Positions 9,688 through 17,492 of a stretch of 64,000 bases of DNA are shown in pieces. Positions within the stretch are counted from its first letter, which is position 1. The number at the start of each line of letters is the position of its first letter. Under the pieces are notes generated by a model. That model worked only from the letters and a program-made list of their open reading frames with translations, did not search any database and was not told the origin of the DNA. The position numbers and the translations under genes were made by a program. This DNA comes from an uncultured Prevotellaceae bacterium (GTDB taxonomy: Bacteria; Bacteroidota; Bacteroidia; Bacteroidales; Bacteroidaceae): positions 30,025-94,024 of the forward strand of contig OMWC01000012.1 of NCBI GenBank assembly GCA_900314655.1, read 5' to 3'.

Positions 9688-10790
9688 AAAATATTAGTTT
9701 TCTCATTATATTCGCAGGAATGTGGCTCACGGGCTGCATTCCTGTTTCTGCTCAGAAGAAACTGCTCGGCGGCGACATCTCGCTGCTGCCCTCGTATATA
9801 GAAAAAGGTACGGAGTTCCGCACCGAGTCGGGACGGCGCATCAAGCGTCCGCTCCGTTTCTTCCGCCAGCAGGGTTGGAACGCCATGCGCGTAAGGCTTT
9901 TTGTGGATCCCGAAAAAGCACCGCAAGCCCACAAGGGTGAAGGCGTGTGCCAAGACCTCGACTACGTGATTGCACTCTCCAAGGACATCAAGCAGGCCGG
10001 ACATCAGCTGATGCTCGACTTCCACTACAGCGACACCTGGGCCGATCCCGGCAAGCAGTTCACTCCTAACGGCTGGCTGCAAACAGACAGCTTGGCACTG
10101 CCCGACACGCTCTACCAGTACACCCGTCGCTGTCTGCAGGCAATGGTAAAGGCCGGATGCGCTCCTGAACTCATTCAGGTGGGTAACGAAATCACCTTCG
10201 GAATGCTTTGGCCGAAAGCCAAGGTAGACCCGCTAAAGCCCGAGCGCTGGCCCTATCTCTGCCAGTTGCTCAAGAGTGGTGTGAAGGCCTGCCGTGAGGT
10301 TTGTCCCGAGGCGAAAATTATCATTCACACGGAGCACGCACAGGATTCGGCTGCCACCCGTGCGTACTACAAAAAACTGGCGGCATTCGGCGTTGATTAC
10401 GACATCATCGGACTCTCCTACTATCCCATGTGGCACGAGCGGCTGCCCATTCTCTCCGAGACGCTTCGCATGCTGGAGCGCGAGTTCCCGCAGAAACCTG
10501 TGATGATTGTAGAGACCGCTTTCTACTATAGTCACGAGAACGACCCCTGGGCCAAGCCCTCGCAATACAGCGAATACTATCCCATCAGCATCGAGGGCCA
10601 GCGACAGTTCACGGCAGAACTCGTCAGCGAACTGAACCGCCACCGTAACGTGACGGGACTATTCTGGTGGTTCCCCGAGGAAAACGGCTACAAGAACACC
10701 GTCACCAAGGGATGGCTCAACCGCGGACTCTTCGACAACCGCACAGGGCGCGCCCTGCCAGCCCTGCAAGAAATGAAAAAGTTCAGATAA
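9684..10790 (+). CDS. GH53 arabinogalactan endo-beta-1,4-galactanase
   Basis: This enzyme hydrolyses internal beta-1,4-galactosyl bonds of pectic galactan. The GH53 barrel starts at GGDISLLP (about 29). It contains LDFHYSDTWADPGKQ (111-125), the general acid in QVGNEITFGMLWP (E169) and the nucleophile in MIVETAFYY (E277). The N-terminus (MWLTGC, Cys 18) could be a lipobox or part of an ordinary signal peptide ending VSAQ. It is a compact 368 aa with no extra domain. It overlaps the amylase gene by ATGA. Pairing an amylase with a galactanase in one transcript is unusual, because their substrates differ. Confidence 0.93.
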   Translation: MKNISFLIIFAGMWLTGCIPVSAQKKLLGGDISLLPSYIEKGTEFRTESGRRIKRPLRFFRQQGWNAMRVRLFVDPEKAPQAHKGEGVCQDLDYVIALSKDIKQAGHQLMLDFHYSDTWADPGKQFTPNGWLQTDSLALPDTLYQYTRRCLQAMVKAGCAPELIQVGNEITFGMLWPKAKVDPLKPERWPYLCQLLKSGVKACREVCPEAKIIIHTEHAQDSAATRAYYKKLAAFGVDYDIIGLSYYPMWHERLPILSETLRMLEREFPQKPVMIVETAFYYSHENDPWAKPSQYSEYYPISIEGQRQFTAELVSELNRHRNVTGLFWWFPEENGYKNTVTKGWLNRGLFDNRTGRALPALQEMKKFR

Positions 10791-10794
10791 AAGT

Positions 10795-10825
10795 TTTGCC
10801 CTTTCATTTTTTATCCATACCTTTG
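10795..10825 (+). promoter_or_regulatory. Promoter for second GH53 gene
   Basis: TTTG (10795-10798), a 19-bp spacer and TACCTTTG (10818-10825) match the Bacteroidetes -33/-7 consensus. The start codon is 37 bp downstream. The second galactanase can therefore be transcribed separately from the amylase-GH53 pair. Confidence 0.75.
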
Positions 10826-10861
10826 CACGCAAACGGACTCATTATTTAACAAAAACTACTT

Positions 10862-12472
10862 ATGAAAATCAGAACTCTACTCACTGGCATCCTCGCTTTT
10901 GCATCCATCTGTGGAAGTGCCCAGACAAAATATGCTGGAGGCGACCTCTCCATGCTCACGAAATACGAGGAAGCCAACGTGGCCTACTACGACGTGAACG
11001 GCACCAAGATTGAAAACGGCAAACTGCTGGAATTCCTGCGCGACGATGCCGGATTCAACATCGTCCGCGTGCGACTGTTCGTGAATCCCACGGGAGCCAC
11101 GGGCGTCTGCCAGGATCTCGACTACGTGAAGAAATTGGGAAAGCAAATCAAAGACGCGGGCATGGCCTTCATGCTAGATTTCCACTATAGCGACACCTGG
11201 GCCGACCCCAGCAACCAATACACACCGGCAGCATGGAGCAGCCTGAGCGATGCCGACCTCTACACCAAGATCTACGACTACACCAAGGAATGCCTCAACG
11301 CGCTGAAAGCCTACGGCGCAACGCCCGACTTCATCCAGACCGGCAACGAAATCTCCTACGGCATGCTCTGGGGTCCCAAAGGCACCTCCTCTCCCAAGCA
11401 ATGCTACAGCGACAGCAGCGATGCCAACTGGACCCGTTTCACCACCCTGCTGAAAAATGCCGTAGCCGCTTGTCGTATCATGTGTCCTGAAGCTAAGATT
11501 ATCCTCCATTCAGAACGCAGCGGGGACTGGCCCACTCTCAATGGATGGCTCAGTAGGATCAAAAATGCCAATATTGACTATGACATTATTGGACTCTCTT
11601 TCTATCCTTTTTGGCACGGAAACCTAGCCACATTGAAAACAACCCTCTCTAACTGTCATACCAACTACCCTCAAAAGGATGTAATGATAGTAGAGACTGC
11701 TTATAATAACGCATATTATCCTTCAGGAGACAAAATTAAGGATTTCAGTAGCACATGGCCCGCCACACCTGCTGGACAAAAAAAATTCATTGATGACCTT
11801 GTGACTGCCATCAAAGACTTAACATACGTCACAGGTCTGCTTTATTGGTTTCCCGAAGAAAACTTCTTCAACAACAATTTATACGGAGAATGGCTAAATA
11901 GAGGCCTCTTCGGTACAAACACTAATGCAAACGGCCATGCTGTAGAGGCCCTCTACATCATTCAGGAATTCCTCGGCAAGAGTTCCAGCACGGAACATGA
12001 AGTCAAGCAAATCTATGCCTTAGGCACCGGCGAAGAACTGGGCGACTGGAATCTGAGCAACTGTAAGGCCATGACCCCATGCGCTGACGGTGCAAGCTAT
12101 TATATCGACGTGAAACCCACAGGCGATATCTGGCTCTGCTTCAGTGACGGCACCGACCTCAGCTGGGACACCTATAATGCAACCTATCGTTTGTCAACAG
12201 GCGTGAAGGACGATCCCATCAGCATCGGCAACACCTATCAGCTGTCAAAAGCCGGCGACTTTGCCATGAAGCTCGCTGCCGGAGAATACCGCCTTACCGT
12301 GAACAGCAAGACCTGGCAACTGAAAGTGGAGGACTTGGCAACAGCCCATATTGGCGGAATACAAGGCGAAACATCAGCCGACAGTCCTGTCTATGACCTT
12401 AGTGGACGCCGTGTCAACAATATGCAGAAGCCCGGCGTATATATCAAGGGAAAGCGGAAAATCATGAAATGA
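10862..12472 (+). CDS. GH53 endo-beta-1,4-galactanase with C-terminal binding module
   Basis: This is a second secreted galactanase. The signal peptide ends near GSAQ (about 21). The GH53 barrel runs from GGDLSML (about 26) to about 375, with LDFHYSDTWADPSNQY (105-120), general acid E163 (QTGNEISYGMLWG) and nucleophile E278 (MIVETAYNN). Residues about 384-495 form a SusF-like beta-sandwich (IYALGTGEELGDWNLSNC), probably a carbohydrate-binding module. The end (YDLSGRR, KPGVYIKGKRKIMK) resembles a short type IX sorting tail. Length is 536 aa. It is about as close to the upstream GH53 as to other family members by motif, so the pair may be a local duplication with domain gain, which is inference. 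Confidence 0.93.
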   Translation: MKIRTLLTGILAFASICGSAQTKYAGGDLSMLTKYEEANVAYYDVNGTKIENGKLLEFLRDDAGFNIVRVRLFVNPTGATGVCQDLDYVKKLGKQIKDAGMAFMLDFHYSDTWADPSNQYTPAAWSSLSDADLYTKIYDYTKECLNALKAYGATPDFIQTGNEISYGMLWGPKGTSSPKQCYSDSSDANWTRFTTLLKNAVAACRIMCPEAKIILHSERSGDWPTLNGWLSRIKNANIDYDIIGLSFYPFWHGNLATLKTTLSNCHTNYPQKDVMIVETAYNNAYYPSGDKIKDFSSTWPATPAGQKKFIDDLVTAIKDLTYVTGLLYWFPEENFFNNNLYGEWLNRGLFGTNTNANGHAVEALYIIQEFLGKSSSTEHEVKQIYALGTGEELGDWNLSNCKAMTPCADGASYYIDVKPTGDIWLCFSDGTDLSWDTYNATYRLSTGVKDDPISIGNTYQLSKAGDFAMKLAAGEYRLTVNSKTWQLKVEDLATAHIGGIQGETSADSPVYDLSGRRVNNMQKPGVYIKGKRKIMK

Positions 12473-12519
12473 GCAGGCGCTAATGCCTTCTTTAGAAACC
12501 GCTAATTAGTACCCAGACA

Positions 12520-12604
12520 ACAAAGTAAATTAGTTTGTTCTTCATCGGATGATACTTTGACCTTCATCGGATGATGTTTTGAAGAACAAACTAATTTACT
12601 TTGT
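12520..12604. repeat. Dispersed 85-bp hairpin element, copy 1
   Basis: The perfect 24-bp inverted repeat arms are 12520-12543 and 12581-12604, with core AAAGTAAATTAGTTTG. The 37-nt centre carries a direct repeat of TTCATCGGATGAT (12541-12553 and 12563-12575). It lies between the convergent GH53 and argC genes. A second copy is at 22115-22209. It could end transcription from both sides. Confidence 0.85.
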
Positions 12605-12675
12605 ATCCGCTCCTATTAACAAAAACCAACGACTTCATGCATTTTAGAAGGCGTGAAGGCATTGGTATGTAGTTC

Positions 12676-13788
12676 TCAAAATGCAGAGGCTTTCAGCCGG
12701 AGCCCCGCATCTTCGGGCAGCGAGAACATGATGTTCATGTTCTGGACGGCCTGGCCCACGGCACCCTTTAGTAAGTTGTCGATGATGGAGGTAATAACGA
12801 GTTTGTTGCCAAACTTGTCGCAATGTACCAGACACTTATTGGTGTTCACCACCTGCTTCAGGTCGATAGCCTTGTCGCTGTAGTGGGTGAAGGCGGCATC
12901 CTTATAGAAATCCTTATAGAAGGCCACGATGTCCTCTAAGGAACGGTCGGTCTTGATGACTTCGGTGACGAAAATTCCACGGGCGAAATCACCTCGATAA
13001 GGGATGAAGTCGATGGAGACCTCATTCATCCCCCCTTCGGGGGGACAGAGGGGGGATGTGATATGCGGTGCTCCAGCGGGTTTCACTTCGTTGAGACTTT
13101 GGCAGATTTCGTGCAGATGCTGGTGGGTGAAAAGTTTGTAGGTACTCATGTTATTGTTACGCCACGAGAAATGGGTGGTGGCACCGGGTTTCTGTCCGGC
13201 TCCCGTGCTTCCGGTAATACCATTCACGGCCACATCGTCGTTGATGAGTCCCATCTTGGCAGCCGGCAGCAGACCCAACTGAATGCAGGTGGCGAAACAT
13301 CCGGGATTGGCCACGTTCATGGCTCCAGCGGTCTCTGCCTTATGTATCTCGGGTAAGCCATATACAAAAGTCCCCGACCCCCCTCTAACTCCCCCGAGGG
13401 GGAGAACTGAAGACTGGGAAGCCTCCCCTCGGGGAGGTTGGGAGGGAGTCAGCCTGAAATCTTGGGCCAGGTCGATAATCTTCACATGAGCAGGAATTTC
13501 GTGTTCCTTCAGGAACTGCTCACTCTTGCCATGACCGAAGCAGAAGAACAGTACATCGACCTGATCGAAGGGCATCTCTGACGTAAACCTCAAATCGGTC
13601 TCGCCGATAAGTCCTTCGTGTACATCAGAAACCAGATTACCTGCATTACTTTCGGAATTGGCGAAGACAATCTCAGCCTGTGGATGGTTGAGCAGCAGGC
13701 GAATCAGTTCGCCACCGGTGTAGCCGGCGGCGCCTAAGACCCCCACCCTAACCCTCCCCGAGGGGAGGGAAGTATTGTTTGCTATCAT
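12676..13788 (-). CDS. argC: N-acetyl-gamma-glutamyl-phosphate reductase (ArgC) with repeat-derived insertions
   Basis: This is an NADPH-dependent reductase of arginine biosynthesis. In Bacteroidetes the acyl group may be succinyl rather than acetyl, because a succinylornithine carbamoyltransferase is known in B. fragilis. The Rossmann start VGVLGAAGYTGGE (15-27) and catalytic Cys164 in NPGCFAT are clear. Residues 114-139 and 244-253 are Gly/Pro/Ser-rich stretches not expected in the family. They are encoded by GC-rich palindromes at 13371-13450 and 13028-13056. The first 17 residues overlap a third copy at 13740-13770. All insertions keep the frame. The start is 3 bp after the DUF559 stop. 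At 370 aa it is longer than usual (about 320-350). Confidence 0.93.
   Translation of the reverse strand: MIANNTSLPSGRVRVGVLGAAGYTGGELIRLLLNHPQAEIVFANSESNAGNLVSDVHEGLIGETDLRFTSEMPFDQVDVLFFCFGHGKSEQFLKEHEIPAHVKIIDLAQDFRLTPSQPPRGEASQSSVLPLGGVRGGSGTFVYGLPEIHKAETAGAMNVANPGCFATCIQLGLLPAAKMGLINDDVAVNGITGSTGAGQKPGATTHFSWRNNNMSTYKLFTHQHLHEICQSLNEVKPAGAPHITSPLCPPEGGMNEVSIDFIPYRGDFARGIFVTEVIKTDRSLEDIVAFYKDFYKDAAFTHYSDKAIDLKQVVNTNKCLVHCDKFGNKLVITSIIDNLLKGAVGQAVQNMNIMFSLPEDAGLRLKASAF
13028..13056. repeat. GC-rich palindrome inside argC, 3' copy
   Basis: Six C, TTC and six G (13030-13044) are followed by a G-rich run. It is translated in frame as SPLCPPEGGM within ArgC and belongs to the same family as 13371-13450, 13740-13770, 14192-14222 and probably 58284-58322. 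Confidence 0.75.
13371..13450. repeat. Paired GC-rich palindromes inside argC
   Basis: There are two palindromes in opposite orientation: CTCCCCCGAGGGGGAG (13389-13404) and CCTCCCCTCGGGGAGG (13422-13437). They are separated by 17 bp and framed by an imperfect outer inverted repeat. The block is translated in frame as ArgC residues 114-139. Confidence 0.82.
13740..13770. repeat. Left inverted repeat of DUF559 cassette, overlaps argC start
   Basis: This 31-bp GC-rich element contains CCCTCCCCGAGGGGAGGG. It is the inverted copy of 14192-14222 with a single mismatch. It encodes ArgC residues 7-16, reaching into the first Rossmann strand. Confidence 0.85.
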
Positions 13789-13791
13789 ATT

Positions 13792-14178
13792 TTATTCTAA
13801 CAATTTGATTTTAATTTTATTGATAACTCCAAGTATGTTTCCTATGACTTCCTCGTTAGAGAATCTGATTACGGTAAACCCCATTGCGTTCAACCGCTCA
13901 GTCCTAAACTCATCTTTTTCTATCTGTTCATACTCAGAGTGATAACCTCCATCCACCTCAATGACAAGTTTTTTCTCTATACAAACAAAATCCACAATAT
14001 AATCGCCTATAATGTGCTGCCTGTTGAATTTTACGCTTAATCGTCCCGCTCGGATATGTTGCCACAATAACATCTCAGCCTCAGTTGGAAACTGCTTGTT
14101 CTTAATGGCAAAATCCTTTAGGAGAAGATACCTGTCAGGTGATGCAGTGTTATAATTACCGTCGTTCTTTCCCATCAC
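13792..14178 (-). CDS. DUF559 domain protein (endonuclease-like), repeat-flanked
   Basis: This is a small protein of the DUF559 family, related by fold to very-short-patch repair and restriction endonucleases. The core motifs are PTEAEMLLWQHIRAG (31-45), KFNRQHIIGDYIVDFVC (50-66) and KLVIEVDGGYH (70-80), where the acidic and His residues would be catalytic. RTERLNAMGFTVIRFSNEEV follows. Length is 128 aa, normal for the family. It lies between argG and argC and is bounded on both sides by the same 31-bp GC-rich repeat in inverted orientation, which suggests insertion as a cassette. Its biological role is not established. Confidence 0.9.
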   Translation of the reverse strand: MMGKNDGNYNTASPDRYLLLKDFAIKNKQFPTEAEMLLWQHIRAGRLSVKFNRQHIIGDYIVDFVCIEKKLVIEVDGGYHSEYEQIEKDEFRTERLNAMGFTVIRFSNEEVIGNILGVINKIKIKLLE

Positions 14179-14191
14179 TTATCCCATAAGT

Positions 14192-14222
14192 TCCCTCCCC
14201 TCGGGGAGGGTTAGGGAGGGGG
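14192..14222. repeat. Right inverted repeat of DUF559 cassette
   Basis: This is the 31-bp inverted copy of 13740-13770 with one mismatch, and it includes CCCTCCCCTCGGGGAGGG. It ends 2 bp before the argG stop codon. Confidence 0.85.
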
Positions 14223-14224
14223 TT

Positions 14225-15427
14225 TTACCTCTCCTCATCCGGATGGATGCCGTAGTAAACGCGGAGGGGGGTGGAGCTCACCTTGATGAAGCCCTTGGCC
14301 TCATCGCTGGTCCAGCCATGTTGCATCTCGCCGTATTCGCCGAGTTTCGATTTGGTGAGGTCGTTTTCTGAATCCACGCCTACGGTCTGGAAACCGTAAG
14401 GACGGAGTTCGAGGATGGCTGTGCCCGTCACGTTGCGCTGTGAGGAAGTGAGCATGGCTTCCATGTCAGGCATTACCGGCTCCAGGTACTGGCTTTCGTG
14501 GAGGAACATGCCATACCAGTTGGCCACCTGGTCTTTCCAATACTGCTGCCACTTGGAGAGCGTTGACTTCTCCAACAGACGGTGAGCCTCGATAATCAGT
14601 TTCGGGGCAGCTGCCTCGAAAGCCACGCGGCCCTTAATGCCGATAATGGTGTCGCCCACGTTGCAGTCGCGGCCAATGGCATAAGATGCACCAATCTCCT
14701 CAATCTTCTGGATGGCGGCAATCTTATCGTCAAACTTCTCGCCGTTGACAGCCACGATTTCACCTTTCTCGAAAGTAATCTTCAGTTGCGAAGGCTGCTG
14801 GTTGGTGACATGCTTGAGGTAAGCCTCTTCGGGCAGTCCCTGTGTGGGGTCGAGAATCTCACCGCCGCAGATGCTGGTTCCCCAGATGCCTACGTTGTAG
14901 GAATACTTCAGTTTGGTGAAGTCGGCAAAGAATCCGTGCTCGTTCAGATAGTCCACTTCTTCCTTGCGGCTCAGCGCATGGTCGCGCGTCAGGGTGATAA
15001 TCTCCACGCCGGGAGCCATCACGAGGAAAGTCATATCGAAACGGATCTGGTCGTTACCAGCACCCGTCGAGCCGTGTGCAATGGCATCGGCACCAATCTG
15101 CTTGGCATAGCGGGCAATGGCAATAGCTTGGAAGATGCGCTCCGAACTGACGGAGATGGGGTAACAGTTGTTGCGCAACACATTACCGAAAATCATATAC
15201 TTCAGCGACTTCTCGTAGTATTCTTGCGTCACGTCGAGTGTCACATATTCCTTTGCGCCCAGCTTGTAGGCGTTTTCTTCGTTCTTCTTCAGTTGTTCAG
15301 CGCTGAAACCGCCAGTATTGGCGCAAGCTGCATACACTTCATAACCGTCGTTCTTCAGTTTCATCACGGTGTAACTAGTGTCCAATCCGCCGGAAAAGGC
15401 TACCACTACTTTCTTCTTATCTGCCAT
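14225..15427 (-). CDS. argG: Argininosuccinate synthase
   Basis: This enzyme condenses citrulline and aspartate with ATP to give argininosuccinate, the penultimate step of arginine synthesis, in the cytoplasm. The PP-loop AFSGGLDTSY (10-19) is near the N-terminus. HGSTGAGNDQIRFD (118-131) and SICGGEILDPTQGLPEEAY follow, as in the family. Length is 400 aa. It is the third gene of the argR-led operon. The ATG at 15427 is followed directly by MADKKKVVVAFSGG, which fits the family start. Confidence 0.95.
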   Translation of the reverse strand: MADKKKVVVAFSGGLDTSYTVMKLKNDGYEVYAACANTGGFSAEQLKKNEENAYKLGAKEYVTLDVTQEYYEKSLKYMIFGNVLRNNCYPISVSSERIFQAIAIARYAKQIGADAIAHGSTGAGNDQIRFDMTFLVMAPGVEIITLTRDHALSRKEEVDYLNEHGFFADFTKLKYSYNVGIWGTSICGGEILDPTQGLPEEAYLKHVTNQQPSQLKITFEKGEIVAVNGEKFDDKIAAIQKIEEIGASYAIGRDCNVGDTIIGIKGRVAFEAAAPKLIIEAHRLLEKSTLSKWQQYWKDQVANWYGMFLHESQYLEPVMPDMEAMLTSSQRNVTGTAILELRPYGFQTVGVDSENDLTKSKLGEYGEMQHGWTSDEAKGFIKVSSTPLRVYYGIHPDEER

Positions 15428-15475
15428 AATATTTATTGTTTTTTATTTTTGTTCTTCAATGTATCCCCTCTCTTT

Positions 15476-16072
15476 TTATTCCTTGCCATCAAGTTTTTTG
15501 ATTCTTTCCAATACCTCCTGGGGAATCTTGGCGGGCAGGTGTTCTTCGGGATCGAAAAGCATACCCGTACAGATGCAGTATTTACGGCCCGTACGTTTCA
15601 GGACATCCACATTGATGCAACCCTCGCAACCGCGCCAGAAAGCCTCGTCGTCGGTAAGTTCAGCAAAGGTGACAGGCTTGTAGCCCAACTGTGTATTCAT
15701 CTGCATCACGGCGGCTCCGCTGGTCAGTGAGAATATCTTGGCCTTAGGCCAACGGATGCGAGCCAGAGAGAAAGTCATATCCTTGATTTTCTTTGCTACG
15801 CCCAAACCGCGATAATCGGGATGAACAATCAGACCGGAAGTGGTCACATACTGTTTGTTTCCCCACGTTTCGATATAACTGAATCCGGCAAAATTCTCGC
15901 CTTCGAGAGCGATAACAGCCTTGGCTTCCTTCATTTTGGTGGCCACGTACTCGTGGGTTCTTTTGGCAATACCCGTGCCGCGAACCTTGGCAGCTGCGGT
16001 AATCGTGTCGAGGATGGTGTCAACGTACTTCTCGTGCGATGCATCAGCCACCATGACTTTTATTTCTTTCAT
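15476..16072 (-). CDS. GNAT family N-acetyltransferase in arginine operon
   Basis: This is an acetyl-CoA-dependent (or other acyl-CoA) transferase. The GNAT acyl-CoA-binding motif is HPDYRGLGVAKKI (about 103-115). The C-terminal third has a Cys-rich stretch (CEGC and KYCICTG, about 148-170), which could bind metal. It lies between argR and argG, so it may perform the first acylation of glutamate in place of classic ArgA/ArgJ. That is inference from context. Length is 198 aa. The spacing to argR is 6 bp, indicating one operon. Confidence 0.85.
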   Translation of the reverse strand: MKEIKVMVADASHEKYVDTILDTITAAAKVRGTGIAKRTHEYVATKMKEAKAVIALEGENFAGFSYIETWGNKQYVTTSGLIVHPDYRGLGVAKKIKDMTFSLARIRWPKAKIFSLTSGAAVMQMNTQLGYKPVTFAELTDDEAFWRGCEGCINVDVLKRTGRKYCICTGMLFDPEEHLPAKIPQEVLERIKKLDGKE

Positions 16073-16078
16073 TTTCTT

Positions 16079-16555
16079 TTATCTGATATTGGGAATAACC
16101 ATACTTAGTCCGTCGATAACATCCAGCTCACTGACACCTTGCTTAATGACGATGAAAATCGTGTCGTCGCCGGCAATGGTACCCAGTATCTGGGGAATAT
16201 TGCTGTTGTCGATGTTATAGGCAATAGAACTGGCATAGCCTGGACGCGTCTTGATAACACCCATGTTGCCCGAGAAATTGATGCTCACGAATCCGCTCGA
16301 CTGCAGCATTTCCATGGCAGAACGGGGCGTGCTGACCCGTTTGTACATGGTCTCATTGGGCAAAACGTAAACATACTTGCCGTTCATCGAGGCAGCCTTG
16401 GCAACCTTCAGCTGCTTCAGGTCGCGGCTCAGCGTGGCCTGTGTCAACTTGAATCCCTCTTTCTCGAGTGCACGGAGCACCTCCTCTTGTGAGCCCAATT
16501 CCATACTCGAAATGAGCATCTTCAGGGCCTCCATTCTGCTGTTCTTTACCTTCAT
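16079..16555 (-). CDS. argR: Arginine repressor
   Basis: This is a hexameric arginine-sensing DNA-binding protein. The N-terminal winged helix (about 1-75) contains SQEEVLRALEKEGFKLTQATLSRDLKQLKVAK, typical of ArgR. The C-terminal domain (about 85-158) has TRPGYASSIAYNID and GTIAGDDTIFIV, where the Asp pair contacts arginine. Length is 158 aa. It is the first gene of the arginine operon, with a good promoter 29-60 bp upstream, so autoregulation is likely. Confidence 0.95.
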   Translation of the reverse strand: MKVKNSRMEALKMLISSMELGSQEEVLRALEKEGFKLTQATLSRDLKQLKVAKAASMNGKYVYVLPNETMYKRVSTPRSAMEMLQSSGFVSINFSGNMGVIKTRPGYASSIAYNIDNSNIPQILGTIAGDDTIFIVIKQGVSELDVIDGLSMVIPNIR

Positions 16556-16583
16556 CTAAGTATAATTATGCTAAATTCGGCCG

Positions 16584-16615
16584 CAAAATTATACATTTAA
16601 TTGCATATTACCAAA
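16584..16615 (-). promoter_or_regulatory. argR operon promoter with AT-rich operator-like spacer
   Basis: On the minus strand, TTTG (16612-16615), a 20-bp spacer and TAATTTTG (16584-16591) match the Bacteroidetes consensus. The spacer contains ATGCAATTAAATGTAT, and TAGCATAATTATACTTA lies between the promoter and the start. Both are AT-rich imperfect palindromes that could be ARG boxes, but they do not match the enteric consensus closely. Confidence 0.7.
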
Positions 16616-16645
16616 CTTTTATCGGTTAATTTTTGCATAAAAAGA

Positions 16646-16679
16646 AAAGATGGGGTGAATTTTTATCCATCCCATCTTT
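16646..16679 (-). terminator. Intrinsic terminator after the BI-1 family gene
   Basis: The arms AAAGATGGG and CCCATCTTT surround a 16-nt AT-rich loop. On the minus strand a T-rich run follows. It lies 17 bp after the stop of the BI-1 family gene. Confidence 0.75.
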
Positions 16680-16695
16680 CCTATATGTCTAAGGC

Positions 16696-17415
16696 TTAAT
16701 CCCTATTGCCACCAAAAATGCGGAGCAGATAGAGGAACAGGTTGATAAAGTCGAGGTAGAGACTGAGCGCTCCCATCAGGGCAATCTTCTGCACACTCTC
16801 GTCCATTCCGTCGGCCATCAAGAGCATCTGCTTGATTTTCTGTGTGTCCCAAGCCGTGAGTCCGACAAAGATGACCACTCCTACGTAGGAGAGAATCATA
16901 TCGAACATGCTGCTCCTGACAAACAGATTCACGATGGTGGAAATGATCAGGCCTATCAATGCCATAAACAGGATTTTGCCGATGCTGCTCAGGTCTTGCT
17001 TCGTCACGTAGCCATAGAATGACATCACGCCAAACATACCTGCCGTGATAAAGAAGGTCTTGGCAATGACCGACTGACTATAGCCCAGGAATATGACTGA
17101 CAATGTAGCACCGTTCACGACCGAATAGAGCACAAACAGCAACGTGGCTGTGGTCAGCGACAAGCGGTTGATCATGCCCGACACGATGAACACTATAGCC
17201 AGTTCTGCAATAATCAGGCCCCACATCACGAACGAGTTGCCATAGATGAGTTGCATCATGGCCGGGCTATGAGCCACGCCATAGGCCGTGACGCCTGTTA
17301 TCACCAAGGCCAGCGCCATCCAAGTATATACCTTGCGCATCAGCGCCGGAAACGATGCTGAAGCAATCGTGGCTTCTTTCTCGTTGATCATTCTGTACAA
17401 ATCTCTTTCTTGCAT
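16696..17415 (-). CDS. Bax inhibitor-1/YccA family membrane protein
   Basis: This is an inner-membrane protein of the BI-1 family (TMBIM), thought to be a pH-dependent leak channel or protease-associated factor. About seven hydrophobic segments are visible from residue 30 on (for example MALALVITGVTAYGV, WGLIIAELAIVFIV and IGKILFMALIGLIISTIV). The family motif region DTQKIKQM lies near 188-195. Length is 239 aa, typical. It is a single-gene unit with its own terminator. Confidence 0.92.
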   Translation of the reverse strand: MQERDLYRMINEKEATIASASFPALMRKVYTWMALALVITGVTAYGVAHSPAMMQLIYGNSFVMWGLIIAELAIVFIVSGMINRLSLTTATLLFVLYSVVNGATLSVIFLGYSQSVIAKTFFITAGMFGVMSFYGYVTKQDLSSIGKILFMALIGLIISTIVNLFVRSSMFDMILSYVGVVIFVGLTAWDTQKIKQMLLMADGMDESVQKIALMGALSLYLDFINLFLYLLRIFGGNRD

Positions 17416-17492
17416 AATCTTACAAATTATAATATGTATTCAATATCATCAACGGCAAACATTGTGCCAGAAACATTGCGCTCCCTGCGGCA

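Noticed and set aside
14582..15730. Long plus-strand open frame opposite argG and the GNAT gene
   Set aside because: It is antisense to two clear genes with full family motifs, has no family resemblance, and overlaps their coding sequence completely.
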